From: Eubacteriales bacterium
GTDB lineage: Bacteria > Bacillota > Clostridia > Lachnospirales > Lachnospiraceae
DNA length: 48,162 bases
Assembly (NCBI GenBank): GCA_030524715.1
Contig: JAUNGB010000035.1
Span: 1 to 48,162 of the forward strand
Direction: 5' to 3'
A program made the translations under genes and the position numbers. A model generated the notes under the pieces. That model was not told the origin of the DNA, made no database searches, and was given only the letters and a program-made list of their open reading frames with translations. Positions 9,539 through 16,817 of this stretch are shown piece by piece; the first letter of the stretch is position 1; every line of letters begins with the position of its first letter.

Positions 9539-9631
9539 GAGTGTTAAACGGCAGTAAAGCATTCCCCATACCCACCGCTTAGAGCTCTGCGCACCTGAAG
9601 CGGTGGGATGCTTATCCGCGTTTAAACACTC
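9539..9631. terminator. Large palindrome between convergent genes, likely two-way terminator
   Basis: A nested inverted repeat. Outer arms GAGTGTTAAACG (9539-9550) and CGTTTAAACACTC (9619-9631) pair with one bulge. Middle arms AAGCAT and ATGCTT and inner arms CCCACCGCTT (9571-9580) and AAGCGGTGGG (9598-9607) are perfect. It fills the gap between the regulator and the convergent GH42 gene and runs into the GH42 stop codon. Its inner part resembles the hairpin at 26284-26327 (shared TTCCCC and TGAAGCGG). Confidence 0.6.
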
Positions 9632-11637
9632 TCCAAAATCATAACATCCTTGGGCTTCATTTCCACCTCACTGCCTGCCGGATAAAAAATTCCTGTAAGA
9701 AGGTCAGTTCTTTCATCCTTTACCACACAAGTAACCGGACGGTTGTTATGATTCAACACAAACAGGTAACCTTTTTCTCCTTTAAACCGCTCTGTGGCTT
9801 CCACGCCTTCCGGCGCCTTAAGGACAGGCAGGATTCCCTGCTCTTCCAGAATATTCCGCAGGAAAACCTTATAAAACTCTTTTGAAGAGCGGGTTCCCAT
9901 ATAATAAGCCTTTCCTTTTCCAAACCGGTTCACAGTGATTACCGGAGTATCCGCATAAAAATCCTTCTGATAAACAGCCAGCTCCTTCGCGCCCTCCAGA
10001 TGCATGATATCGCACAGAAGAGCTGCCGGATATTCTTTTCCCTCATACAGGAAACGATTGGTCATATCCGGAGGCAATGCATCTGACTCCTCCACCCAGA
10101 TACCCAGGATATCCCTCAATTTTCCCGGATACCCGCCTGTGATCACAAGATCATGCTCATCCACATATCCGCTGAAAAATGTGGTAATAAAAGTTCCTCC
10201 CCCGTTCACAAAGCTTCTGATCTTTTCATCATAGCCGCCCTTTGTCATATAAAGGATCGGCGCAATTACCACATCATACTTTTTCAGGTCGTCTTCTGTT
10301 CCAATAATATCTACTGCATAATTCTGTTCTTCCAGAGCCTGATAATACAAAAATACCTCATCCAGATATTTCAGATCGCAGCTTGGCCCTGCGGAATACT
10401 CAATTCCCCACCAGTTATCCCAGTCCACAAAAACAGCCGCCCTTGCGCAGCTTACCGCGCCAAGTGTTTTGTCTCCCAGTTTCTTCAGTTCCTGTCCCAG
10501 CGCCTGGATTTCCCGGAATACTCTTGTATTCTCTGTTCCCGCATGGTCAATGACAGCCCCATGATATTTCTCACAGGCGCCGATACTTCTTCTCATCTGG
10601 AAAAACATTACCGCGTCCGCACCGTGAGCCATGGCCTGGTAACTCCAAAGCCGCATGACTCCCGGCCGCTTCAACGCGTTATAGGAAAGCCAGTTGGTCA
10701 CACTTGGAGTCTGCTCCATAAGTACAAAAGGCTGTCCACCCTTAATTCCCCTCATCAGGTCGTGATTCATGGCAATTCTGGAGTATGGATCTTCATTTGC
10801 AGGATAATTGTCCCAGGAGATAAAATCCATGGCTTTTGCCCACATCTGATAATCAAGAGGTTTATAAAATCCCATAAGATTCGTTGTTATTTTCGCATCG
10901 GGAATCACAGATTTAATCGCGTCATATTCGGCTTTAAAGCACTTCAGCATTCCCTCTGAATTAAACCTTCTGTAATCCAGAGAGATTCCCTGAAATGTAG
11001 TTCTGTTTTCCTCAAAATGCTCGCTTAGAAGATTCGGCAGGACAATTTCGTCCCAGTCATAAAACGTATGGCCCCAAAAAGCCGTATTCCACGCCCTATT
11101 CAAATGATCTATGGTCTTGTATTTCTCTTTCAGCCACTGTCTGAAAGCCTTTTCGCAATTATCACAGTAGCATTCCCCTCCATACTCGTTGCATACGTGC
11201 CATCCCACGATACATTCTCTGTTCCCATAGCGCTCTGCCAGCTTCCTTGCCAGCAGTACAGAATATTTCTGATAGGTCGGGCTGTTCTGGCAGGAGTTAT
11301 GACGGCCTCCGAATTTATGCTTCCTGCCGCTGAAGTCCGTTCGGAGAATATCGGGATGCCTCTTAGCCATCCATGCCGGGTGGGCTGCAGTGGAGGTTGC
11401 CATACACACCTTTAATCCGTTTTTCTCCACCAGATCCATAATCTTGTCAAGCTTACTGAAATCATAGGTGTTCTCATCAGGCTGGAGAGCCGCCCAGGAA
11501 AATACGTTCAAGGTTACAATATCAATTCCTGCCAGCGCCAGAAGGCGCATATCCTCCTCCCATATTTCTTCAGGCCACTGCTCCGGATTATAGTCTCCTC
11601 CATAAAGGATTTTATTTATTCTCTCGTCATTAATCAT
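9622..11637 (-). CDS. GH42 beta-galactosidase
   Basis: A 671-residue family 42 beta-galactosidase. The N-terminal barrel starts with the family hallmark YGGDYNPEQWP. The acid/base is Glu151 in WHVCNEYGG and the nucleophile is Glu308 in FVLMEQTPS. Four cysteines (Cys116, 156, 158, 161) match the structural zinc site found in many GH42 enzymes. The trimerisation domain (about 390-600) and a small C-terminal beta domain complete the protein. There is no signal peptide. It follows the solute-binding-protein gene on the same strand, after a strong hairpin. The AGGAG site lies about 16 bases upstream of the ATG, which is longer than usual. In this locus it would remove beta-galactose side chains. 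Alternatively it could act on beta-galacto-oligosaccharides generally. Confidence 0.94.
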   Translation of the reverse strand: MINDERINKILYGGDYNPEQWPEEIWEEDMRLLALAGIDIVTLNVFSWAALQPDENTYDFSKLDKIMDLVEKNGLKVCMATSTAAHPAWMAKRHPDILRTDFSGRKHKFGGRHNSCQNSPTYQKYSVLLARKLAERYGNRECIVGWHVCNEYGGECYCDNCEKAFRQWLKEKYKTIDHLNRAWNTAFWGHTFYDWDEIVLPNLLSEHFEENRTTFQGISLDYRRFNSEGMLKCFKAEYDAIKSVIPDAKITTNLMGFYKPLDYQMWAKAMDFISWDNYPANEDPYSRIAMNHDLMRGIKGGQPFVLMEQTPSVTNWLSYNALKRPGVMRLWSYQAMAHGADAVMFFQMRRSIGACEKYHGAVIDHAGTENTRVFREIQALGQELKKLGDKTLGAVSCARAAVFVDWDNWWGIEYSAGPSCDLKYLDEVFLYYQALEEQNYAVDIIGTEDDLKKYDVVIAPILYMTKGGYDEKIRSFVNGGGTFITTFFSGYVDEHDLVITGGYPGKLRDILGIWVEESDALPPDMTNRFLYEGKEYPAALLCDIMHLEGAKELAVYQKDFYADTPVITVNRFGKGKAYYMGTRSSKEFYKVFLRNILEEQGILPVLKAPEGVEATERFKGEKGYLFVLNHNNRPVTCVVKDERTDLLTGIFYPAGSEVEMKPKDVMILESV

Positions 11638-11674
11638 ACTGTACTCAACTTTTCTCCTTTTTTAGTAATCCGGA

Positions 11675-11703
11675 AACAGGGTTCCCGTAAAGGGCACCCT
11701 GTT
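11675..11703 (-). terminator. Hairpin between binding-protein gene and GH42 gene
   Basis: Arms AACAGGGT and ACCCTGTT with inner CCC/GGG pairing. There is no U-tract on the minus strand, so partial termination or mRNA stabilisation of the binding-protein segment is more likely than full termination. Confidence 0.55.
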
Positions 11704-11733
11704 CTCTATTTTACATCTTAATATTATCACGGA

Positions 11734-13698
11734 TTATTCTTCAGCTTCAACATCATCTGTGGCTGTATCTGCTGTTGTATCATTCTCTGCTGCTGTATCT
11801 GCTTTATCGTCTGCTGCACCATCTGCTGCTGTATCTGCTTTATCGTCTGCTGCTGTTTCAGTTGCAGCATTGCCATTCTCAGCTTCATAGGTTTCTACAA
11901 CCTCTACACGGGCATCGTTCTGCGCTTTCGCACATTCCATATCATATTCAAGAACCTTCTCATAATCCAGTCCTTTTAAGGTTGTCTGCATTTCATCAAG
12001 AAGAGAATTAAATTCATCTTCATCAGAAGCAAATACCATCTTCCATGAATACTCAACGATAGACGCTTTACACTGTCCGCGAAGCGTTGTGATCTGAGAA
12101 TCCTCTTCAGGCACTACATATCCGCTTCCGGGAGCAACAAGGATTTGATTGTTATCAGCAAGATAATCCATCGTCGTCTGTGCACCCATCTTTTCCTGCC
12201 AGTCTTTTGTAAGCTCTGATGTCTGGCTTTCCAGAACAGAATCCCAGGTTGTATAGTCATAGCAGATACCTGTATTCGGATCAGAGTCAAGCTGATTCAC
12301 CGCCTTGTAGTTCAATGCAGATACGCCGTCCTTCCAGGAACCGCCGCCCCATTCATCAGGTACGTTGACTGCTTCTCCGTACAGCGCCTGTTTCCCGAAA
12401 TCTGTCAATACAGGCTGCCCATCCTGTACTTCCCATGTCAGCCCTTCCGGTCCGCAGGTGTTTGCTGTCTGCGCGCAGGAATCCATTACCCCTTCCGGAG
12501 AATACAGCCAGTCAATAAAGTCTGCCATTCTCTGGGGATCCTCCGCCTTGCTTCCGATCATAATACAGCAGTTCTGCGCATTACCGTTTACCTGACATCC
12601 GTAGGAGAAAATGGTTTCGTCTTTTACAGGAACAAACATGAAACCCTTGCCCTCCGTCTTATTTGCTTCTGTATTGTAAGCGCCCTGTCCAAGCCATGCA
12701 TATGGAGCAAAAAGAATCTGTCCATCCTGATATTTTGTAAACAGAGTATCATAGTTCTGTGTTGTGGATTCCGGATCCACAAGGCCCATCTGATTTGCAT
12801 CAAAAAGGAATTTCAGGGATCTTATATAAGGAGAATCTGACTCGATCAGGCTCTGGTAGTCAGAACCATCTGCCTTGGCAAGAACAAATCCGATTTCATC
12901 ATATCCGTAAAGGGAAGCTTCCGGCTTCGCATTTGTCATCAGGTTTCCATCCCAGTCCTTAAACAGAGAGATCGCATAGGTTTTTTTGCCGCTGTCACTT
13001 TCAGGTACGGATTCCTGCATTTTCTGAAGGACAGGAAGAAGGTCTTCCAGTGTATTTACTTCCGGATATCCCGCTGCCTTATAAGCATCCCATCTCACAT
13101 ATACACCATAGTTTGGTTCCAGACCCTCAGATGAGGTTGTGGGGGAATTGCTGGAAACCTCGGAAGGAATGGCATAAATTCCGTCCTCTTCCACCAGCTC
13201 CGCTGTTTTTTCAATAGCGCTGTCATAACGATGAATGTTCTCCTTGTCCTTCAAAAGATCTGTCATATCCATAACAAGGCCCGCGGTCACAAGGTTCTGG
13301 AGACGTCCGTTGGCTGCGCCCGTAATGATAATATCGCCAAGGTCGCCTGCTGCGGATCTTGTCTGGAAAAGGGTATCTCCTCCTCCTGCCACATTGGGAG
13401 CAATAATATTCAGTTCCATATTAAATTTATCTTTTACGATTTTTGCAAACCATCCGGACTGGATACCCTGATAGTTTGACTGGCTGTCAAATACATCCAC
13501 AGTAATAAAATCTTCATACTGGGAATCAGATGCATCCCCCTGCGGCGCCTCGCCGCTGTCTGCAGTTTCTGTAGTTCCTGCTGCCTTTTCTGTTTCCGAA
13601 GACGCACTGTTCTCTGAGCCTTTATCTGAGCCGCAGCCTGCAAAAGCAGTCGCTGCCAGCAAAGCGCTTAATATAACGCTGATAACTTTTTTCTTCAT
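11734..13698 (-). CDS. ABC transporter solute-binding lipoprotein
   Basis: A 654-residue extracellular sugar-binding protein. It has a type II signal peptide with the lipobox AFAGC, making Cys21 the lipid-anchored first residue, followed by a serine/glutamate-rich linker and a family 1 solute-binding fold. Size and pairing with LplB- and YtcP-like permeases place it in the large LplA/YtcQ-type group that serves complex oligosaccharides. The last 45 residues are a low-complexity acidic tail with a 12-residue unit (ADDKADTAADGA) repeated. In DNA, a 32-base identical block occurs at 11786-11817 and 11822-11853, a 36-bp period. GGAGG lies ten bases before the ATG. By context it delivers hemicellulose oligosaccharides to the permeases; the ligand is inferred. 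Confidence 0.93.
   Translation of the reverse strand: MKKKVISVILSALLAATAFAGCGSDKGSENSASSETEKAAGTTETADSGEAPQGDASDSQYEDFITVDVFDSQSNYQGIQSGWFAKIVKDKFNMELNIIAPNVAGGGDTLFQTRSAAGDLGDIIITGAANGRLQNLVTAGLVMDMTDLLKDKENIHRYDSAIEKTAELVEEDGIYAIPSEVSSNSPTTSSEGLEPNYGVYVRWDAYKAAGYPEVNTLEDLLPVLQKMQESVPESDSGKKTYAISLFKDWDGNLMTNAKPEASLYGYDEIGFVLAKADGSDYQSLIESDSPYIRSLKFLFDANQMGLVDPESTTQNYDTLFTKYQDGQILFAPYAWLGQGAYNTEANKTEGKGFMFVPVKDETIFSYGCQVNGNAQNCCIMIGSKAEDPQRMADFIDWLYSPEGVMDSCAQTANTCGPEGLTWEVQDGQPVLTDFGKQALYGEAVNVPDEWGGGSWKDGVSALNYKAVNQLDSDPNTGICYDYTTWDSVLESQTSELTKDWQEKMGAQTTMDYLADNNQILVAPGSGYVVPEEDSQITTLRGQCKASIVEYSWKMVFASDEDEFNSLLDEMQTTLKGLDYEKVLEYDMECAKAQNDARVEVVETYEAENGNAATETAADDKADTAADGAADDKADTAAENDTTADTATDDVEAEE
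11786..11853 (-). repeat. 36-bp period in-frame repeat in the binding-protein tail
   Basis: Two copies of a 32-base identical block begin 36 bases apart (11786 and 11822). The period is twelve codons, so the reading frame is kept and copy number could vary without disrupting the protein. Confidence 0.85.
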
Positions 13699-13810
13699 AT
13701 TAATAAAACCTCCGTTGTGATAAACTTAGTCAAGCAGATTTTTACGATTCCTTTGCTGCTTATTCATAGCCGGATAACCTGCTCCGGTTAAGCTGTTCAG
13801 TATCTTTTTC

Positions 13811-13859
13811 ATTATAACAACATGATAACTATAATAACATTATAACTTTTTATTATAAC
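13811..13859. repeat. Three copies of ATTATAAC upstream of the binding-protein gene
   Basis: ATTATAAC occurs at 13811-13818, 13839-13846 and 13852-13859. On the minus strand each reads GTTATAAT and contains a -10-like hexamer. It may hold an internal promoter for the binding-protein gene, but I see no convincing -35 element. Confidence 0.4.
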
Positions 13860-13860
13860 A

Positions 13861-14787
13861 TCAGCCTTTAACAGAACCGATCATAATACCTTTCACGAAG
13901 AATCTCTGGAACATCGGATAGATGAACAGGATCGGAAGTACTACGATAACAGAAACTGTCATACGTATGGATGTCGGCGTCTGCTGGGTAGCTACGGCCG
14001 CCATATTCAGAGCGCCTCCGGCACTGTTCTTAACCATAGCCGCAAGGGAGCTTGCCTGGTTAATATAAGTATACAGGAGATACTGTAAAGAATAAAGCTT
14101 CTGATCCGTAATATAGATCAAAGTATCCTGGAAAGAGTTCCACTGTGCAACTGCCGCAAAAATAGCAACCGTTGCCATGATCGGTGTACATGCCGGCAGA
14201 ATAATTCTGCAGAAAACCGTCATAGTTCCCGCACCATCGATCTCCGCCGCTTCCTGAAGAGCTTTTGGAATGGACTCTACATATGTCTTTACCAGAATGA
14301 TATTAAAGGGTTGTACAATTGCCGGAAGAACATATACCCAGAAGGTGTTTGTCAGATGAAGTGTTTTCATCGTGATAAACATCGGGATAAGTCCTGCATT
14401 AAAGTACATGGTGATCACCATGAAACGGTACCAGAATTTTCTGCCCCACATTCTTTCCTGTGTAAACATAAATCCAAGAAATGCAGAAGCCAGTACTGTA
14501 CATACGGTACCCAGAACCGTCCTTGCCACGGAAATAGCAGCCGCTGTGGGCAATCCGCTTAACTGAAGTACCTGTTTATAATTCTCAAGGTGAAGTCCCC
14601 TGGGAATAAAATTAATCAGGCCATTGGCACTTAAATCATTGGCGCTGATGGTATTAATGATCAGATAATAAAAAGGATACAGGCAAATCAGTGTAAGAAG
14701 TCCAAATAATGTATAGTTAAACACATTAAAGATCTTGTCGGAAGTCGATAGAGGACGCTTATTTTCTTTATATACTACTTTTTTCAT
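13861..14787 (-). CDS. Sugar ABC transporter permease, YtcP/MalG-like
   Basis: A 308-residue inner-membrane permease with six predicted helices. The conserved cytoplasmic EAA loop (QEAAEIDGAGTMTVFCRIILP) contacts the transporter ATPase. The C-terminal sequence QRFFVKGIMIGSVKG is typical of the YtcP branch. It lies between the other permease gene, 17 bases upstream, and the lipoprotein gene downstream. No ATPase gene is in the window, so a shared MsmX-type ATPase encoded elsewhere probably energises the importer. This is usual for such Firmicute transporters. Confidence 0.94.
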   Translation of the reverse strand: MKKVVYKENKRPLSTSDKIFNVFNYTLFGLLTLICLYPFYYLIINTISANDLSANGLINFIPRGLHLENYKQVLQLSGLPTAAAISVARTVLGTVCTVLASAFLGFMFTQERMWGRKFWYRFMVITMYFNAGLIPMFITMKTLHLTNTFWVYVLPAIVQPFNIILVKTYVESIPKALQEAAEIDGAGTMTVFCRIILPACTPIMATVAIFAAVAQWNSFQDTLIYITDQKLYSLQYLLYTYINQASSLAAMVKNSAGGALNMAAVATQQTPTSIRMTVSVIVVLPILFIYPMFQRFFVKGIMIGSVKG

Positions 14788-14804
14788 TTTCTCATTCTCC
14801 TTCC

Positions 14805-15746
14805 TTATACGATTGATTCTCCACGTGTTTTCTTGGAAACAAAGTTAACAATAAACAAAAGGGTTACGCTGACAATACTCTTCAACATACTGATAGCCGT
14901 TGCCAGTGAAAGGCTTGCGCCTGTCATACCGATGTTATATACATACAGGTCAAGAACCTGGATGTGCGCCTTGTTAAATGAGTTCTGGAATACGAAATAC
15001 TGATCCATACCATTATTCAGGAAGTTCGCCACAGAGAGCATCAGCATTACAAAATATGTAGGAAGCAGAGCAGGAAAAGTAATGTGGCGCATAAGCTGGA
15101 ATCTGTTGGCTCCGTCTACTCTTGCTGCTTCATATTGCTCCTGATCGATTCCTGTAATAGAAGCCAGATACATAATCGCACCCCAGCCAAGACCTTTCCA
15201 TGTATTCCACAGAAGCATGGAAAGCCAGGTGTGTGAATCGCTGTCCAGGAATTTCAGCGGCTCTGTAATGATTCCCAGATTCTGCAGCAGAGTGTTTACC
15301 ATACCTGTGTTGGAAAACAGACAGAACGCTACGGAATAAACCATAACCCAGCTGATAAAGTTCGGCAGTGTCGTCAATGTCTGTACCACTGTCTTGAACC
15401 ATTTGCATTTGATCTCATTCAGCAAAATGGCAAAAAACAGCGGGAGCATGGAAGTCGCGATTCCCAGTAAGCTCATGGCAAAGGTATTCTTCATTACCTG
15501 AATCATCTGAGCAACCTGGGTTTCGTTTCCAAACAGCATTTTAAACCACTGCAGCCCTACAAAAGAGCATTTACTTAAAGGAAGCGGAGGTTTGTAATCA
15601 TAAAACGCATAAATCCAGCCGTGCAGCGGGAAATAAGAAAACAAAAAGCAAAGTACAAGGAACGGCGCGATCATTAACGTGAGCTTTTTGCTTGTTTTTG
15701 GGCCTCGCTTCTTTGCGGTGTTTACCGCGGATGTCGGTTTTGACAT
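14805..15746 (-). CDS. Sugar ABC transporter permease, LplB/MalF-like
   Basis: A 313-residue inner-membrane permease with about six helices and the EAA motif YEAARVDGANRFQLMRHITFP. The N-terminal MSKPTSAVNTAKKRGPK is basic and cytoplasmic. Two adjacent ATGs (15749 and 15746) follow AAGGAGGGAGAA. I favour the second, eight bases after GGAGG, but the first is possible. Longer extensions to 15818 would run through the palindromic leader and are unlikely. It is the first gene of the permease-permease-lipoprotein-GH42 operon, which has its own promoter at 15858-15886. Confidence 0.93.
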   Translation of the reverse strand: MSKPTSAVNTAKKRGPKTSKKLTLMIAPFLVLCFLFSYFPLHGWIYAFYDYKPPLPLSKCSFVGLQWFKMLFGNETQVAQMIQVMKNTFAMSLLGIATSMLPLFFAILLNEIKCKWFKTVVQTLTTLPNFISWVMVYSVAFCLFSNTGMVNTLLQNLGIITEPLKFLDSDSHTWLSMLLWNTWKGLGWGAIMYLASITGIDQEQYEAARVDGANRFQLMRHITFPALLPTYFVMLMLSVANFLNNGMDQYFVFQNSFNKAHIQVLDLYVYNIGMTGASLSLATAISMLKSIVSVTLLFIVNFVSKKTRGESIV

Positions 15747-15765
15747 CATTTCTCCCTCCTTCTTA

Positions 15766-15810
15766 TTCAGCAGCATGCAATCCGTTAAAGCTGATATTCG
15801 CATTACGCTT
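15766..15810. repeat. Dispersed repeat, copy A, in the transporter operon leader
   Basis: This segment resembles 35818-35860: both begin TTCAGCAG, contain GCAATC, then GTAAAGC or GTTAAAGC, then GATATTCGCATT and end CGCTT. Copy A also lies in a longer palindrome, with arms CAGCAGCATGCA (15768-15779) and TGCATGCTGCTG (15830-15841). It would form a stem just upstream of the permease ribosome binding site. Confidence 0.6.
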
Positions 15811-15857
15811 CGCTGCATCTCATGAACACTGCATGCTGCTGCCTTTGAAATTATGAA

Positions 15858-15886
15858 ATTATGGTAGCATTAATTTTCAGAGGCAA
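15858..15886 (-). promoter_or_regulatory. Promoter of the transporter operon
   Basis: On the minus strand TTGCCT, a 17-bp spacer and CATAAT precede the permease gene by about 110 bases. The imperfect hexamers fit a regulated promoter. For the plus-strand gene, a TATAAT at 16015-16020 with a weak TTGTTT 15 bp upstream is the only signal seen in 15887-16051. Confidence 0.55.
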
Positions 15887-16051
15887 ATACTGCAAAAATT
15901 TTACACGCTGCATGGAAAATTTAGGATTATCCGGAAGTGAAAATAAAAATCACTAATTTTTAATGTATCTGAGATATTATTTTTACTGTAGATTTGTTTC
16001 ACCTGAATTACTAATATAATATTGAATATTATTGAAGCGGAGGTTTTTTAT

Positions 16052-16684
16052 ATGAAATTTAACCCGGAAGGCCCGTTCTTTGAATTTATGAATACTTTGG
16101 CCGCATTTATAGGCTTGAACGTTTTGTTTCTTATCACATGTCTTCCTGTTGTAACTATCGGTCCGGCTCTGACTGCATTGTACACGGTTACTCTTCAGGA
16201 AGCCCGAAAAGAACACGGCTACATTTTTTCCACATACCTGAAGGCATTTAAAAGGAATTTTCCACAATCTGCAGCCGCTTTCCTCCTTCAGATGGTACTT
16301 ATGCTGGTTTTTCTCTTCAACGCATTCTTCTGGGGAAATCAGGGCACTGTAACCGGTAATATCATTCTTTTTGTAATCACTGTGCTTCTTGTTATTCTTG
16401 CCCTATCCTTTTTGTATACCTTTCCTCTTCTGGCAAGGTTTGAGAATACGCTGAAACAGACGCTGCAAAACTCTATTTCCATAGCAATTGTAAATCCCCG
16501 AATCACCCTGGGGCTTCTTGCTGTTCAGGTGGTATGTGTTCTTCTCTGTGCTATTGTGCCCCAGGCAAAAATATTTATGCTGCTCCTTGGATTTTCTTTT
16601 CTGGCTTACTGTAATTCACTCTTATTTAATAAGCTTTTTTCTTCATACGAATCCGGCGAAAATTCCAAAGAGAAGGCGTATTGA
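16052..16684 (+). CDS. YesL-like (DUF624) membrane protein
   Basis: A 210-residue protein with five or six hydrophobic helices, beginning MKFNPEGPFFEFMNTLAAF. The motif NVLFLITCLPVVTIGPALTALY is the hallmark of the YesL/DUF624 family. These small membrane proteins sit beside YesM/YesN and LplB/YtcP transporter genes in many Firmicutes; their molecular role is not established. I chose the ATG at 16052 because GGAGG lies eight bases upstream; the upstream in-frame start at 16022 has none. It is divergent from the transporter operon and precedes GH94 on the same strand. Confidence 0.88.
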   Translation: MKFNPEGPFFEFMNTLAAFIGLNVLFLITCLPVVTIGPALTALYTVTLQEARKEHGYIFSTYLKAFKRNFPQSAAAFLLQMVLMLVFLFNAFFWGNQGTVTGNIILFVITVLLVILALSFLYTFPLLARFENTLKQTLQNSISIAIVNPRITLGLLAVQVVCVLLCAIVPQAKIFMLLLGFSFLAYCNSLLFNKLFSSYESGENSKEKAY

Positions 16685-16725
16685 TGAAATACCAGGATAA
16701 ATCAGACCCGCCCACGAATCTTAGG

Positions 16726-16764
16726 GTGAGTTTGAAAATTCATTCCCACCATTTTCAAACTCAC
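16726..16764 (+). promoter_or_regulatory. 14-bp inverted repeat in the leader of the GH94 gene
   Basis: GTGAGTTTGAAAAT (16726-16739) and its perfect complement ATTTTCAAACTCAC (16751-16764) surround an 11-base loop. There is no U-tract, so it is not a classical terminator. It lies between YesL and GH94 and could be an operator, an RNA stem limiting read-through, or a processing site. Confidence 0.5.
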
Positions 16765-16817
16765 TCTGGTGTGGAAGTCATCTCACATTTGATACATTTA
16801 TAAGGAGGATATCACAT

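Noticed and set aside
13699-13860. Small gene between permease and lipoprotein genes
   Set aside because: The stretch is AT-rich with repeated ATTATAAC and no reading frame with a ribosome binding site.
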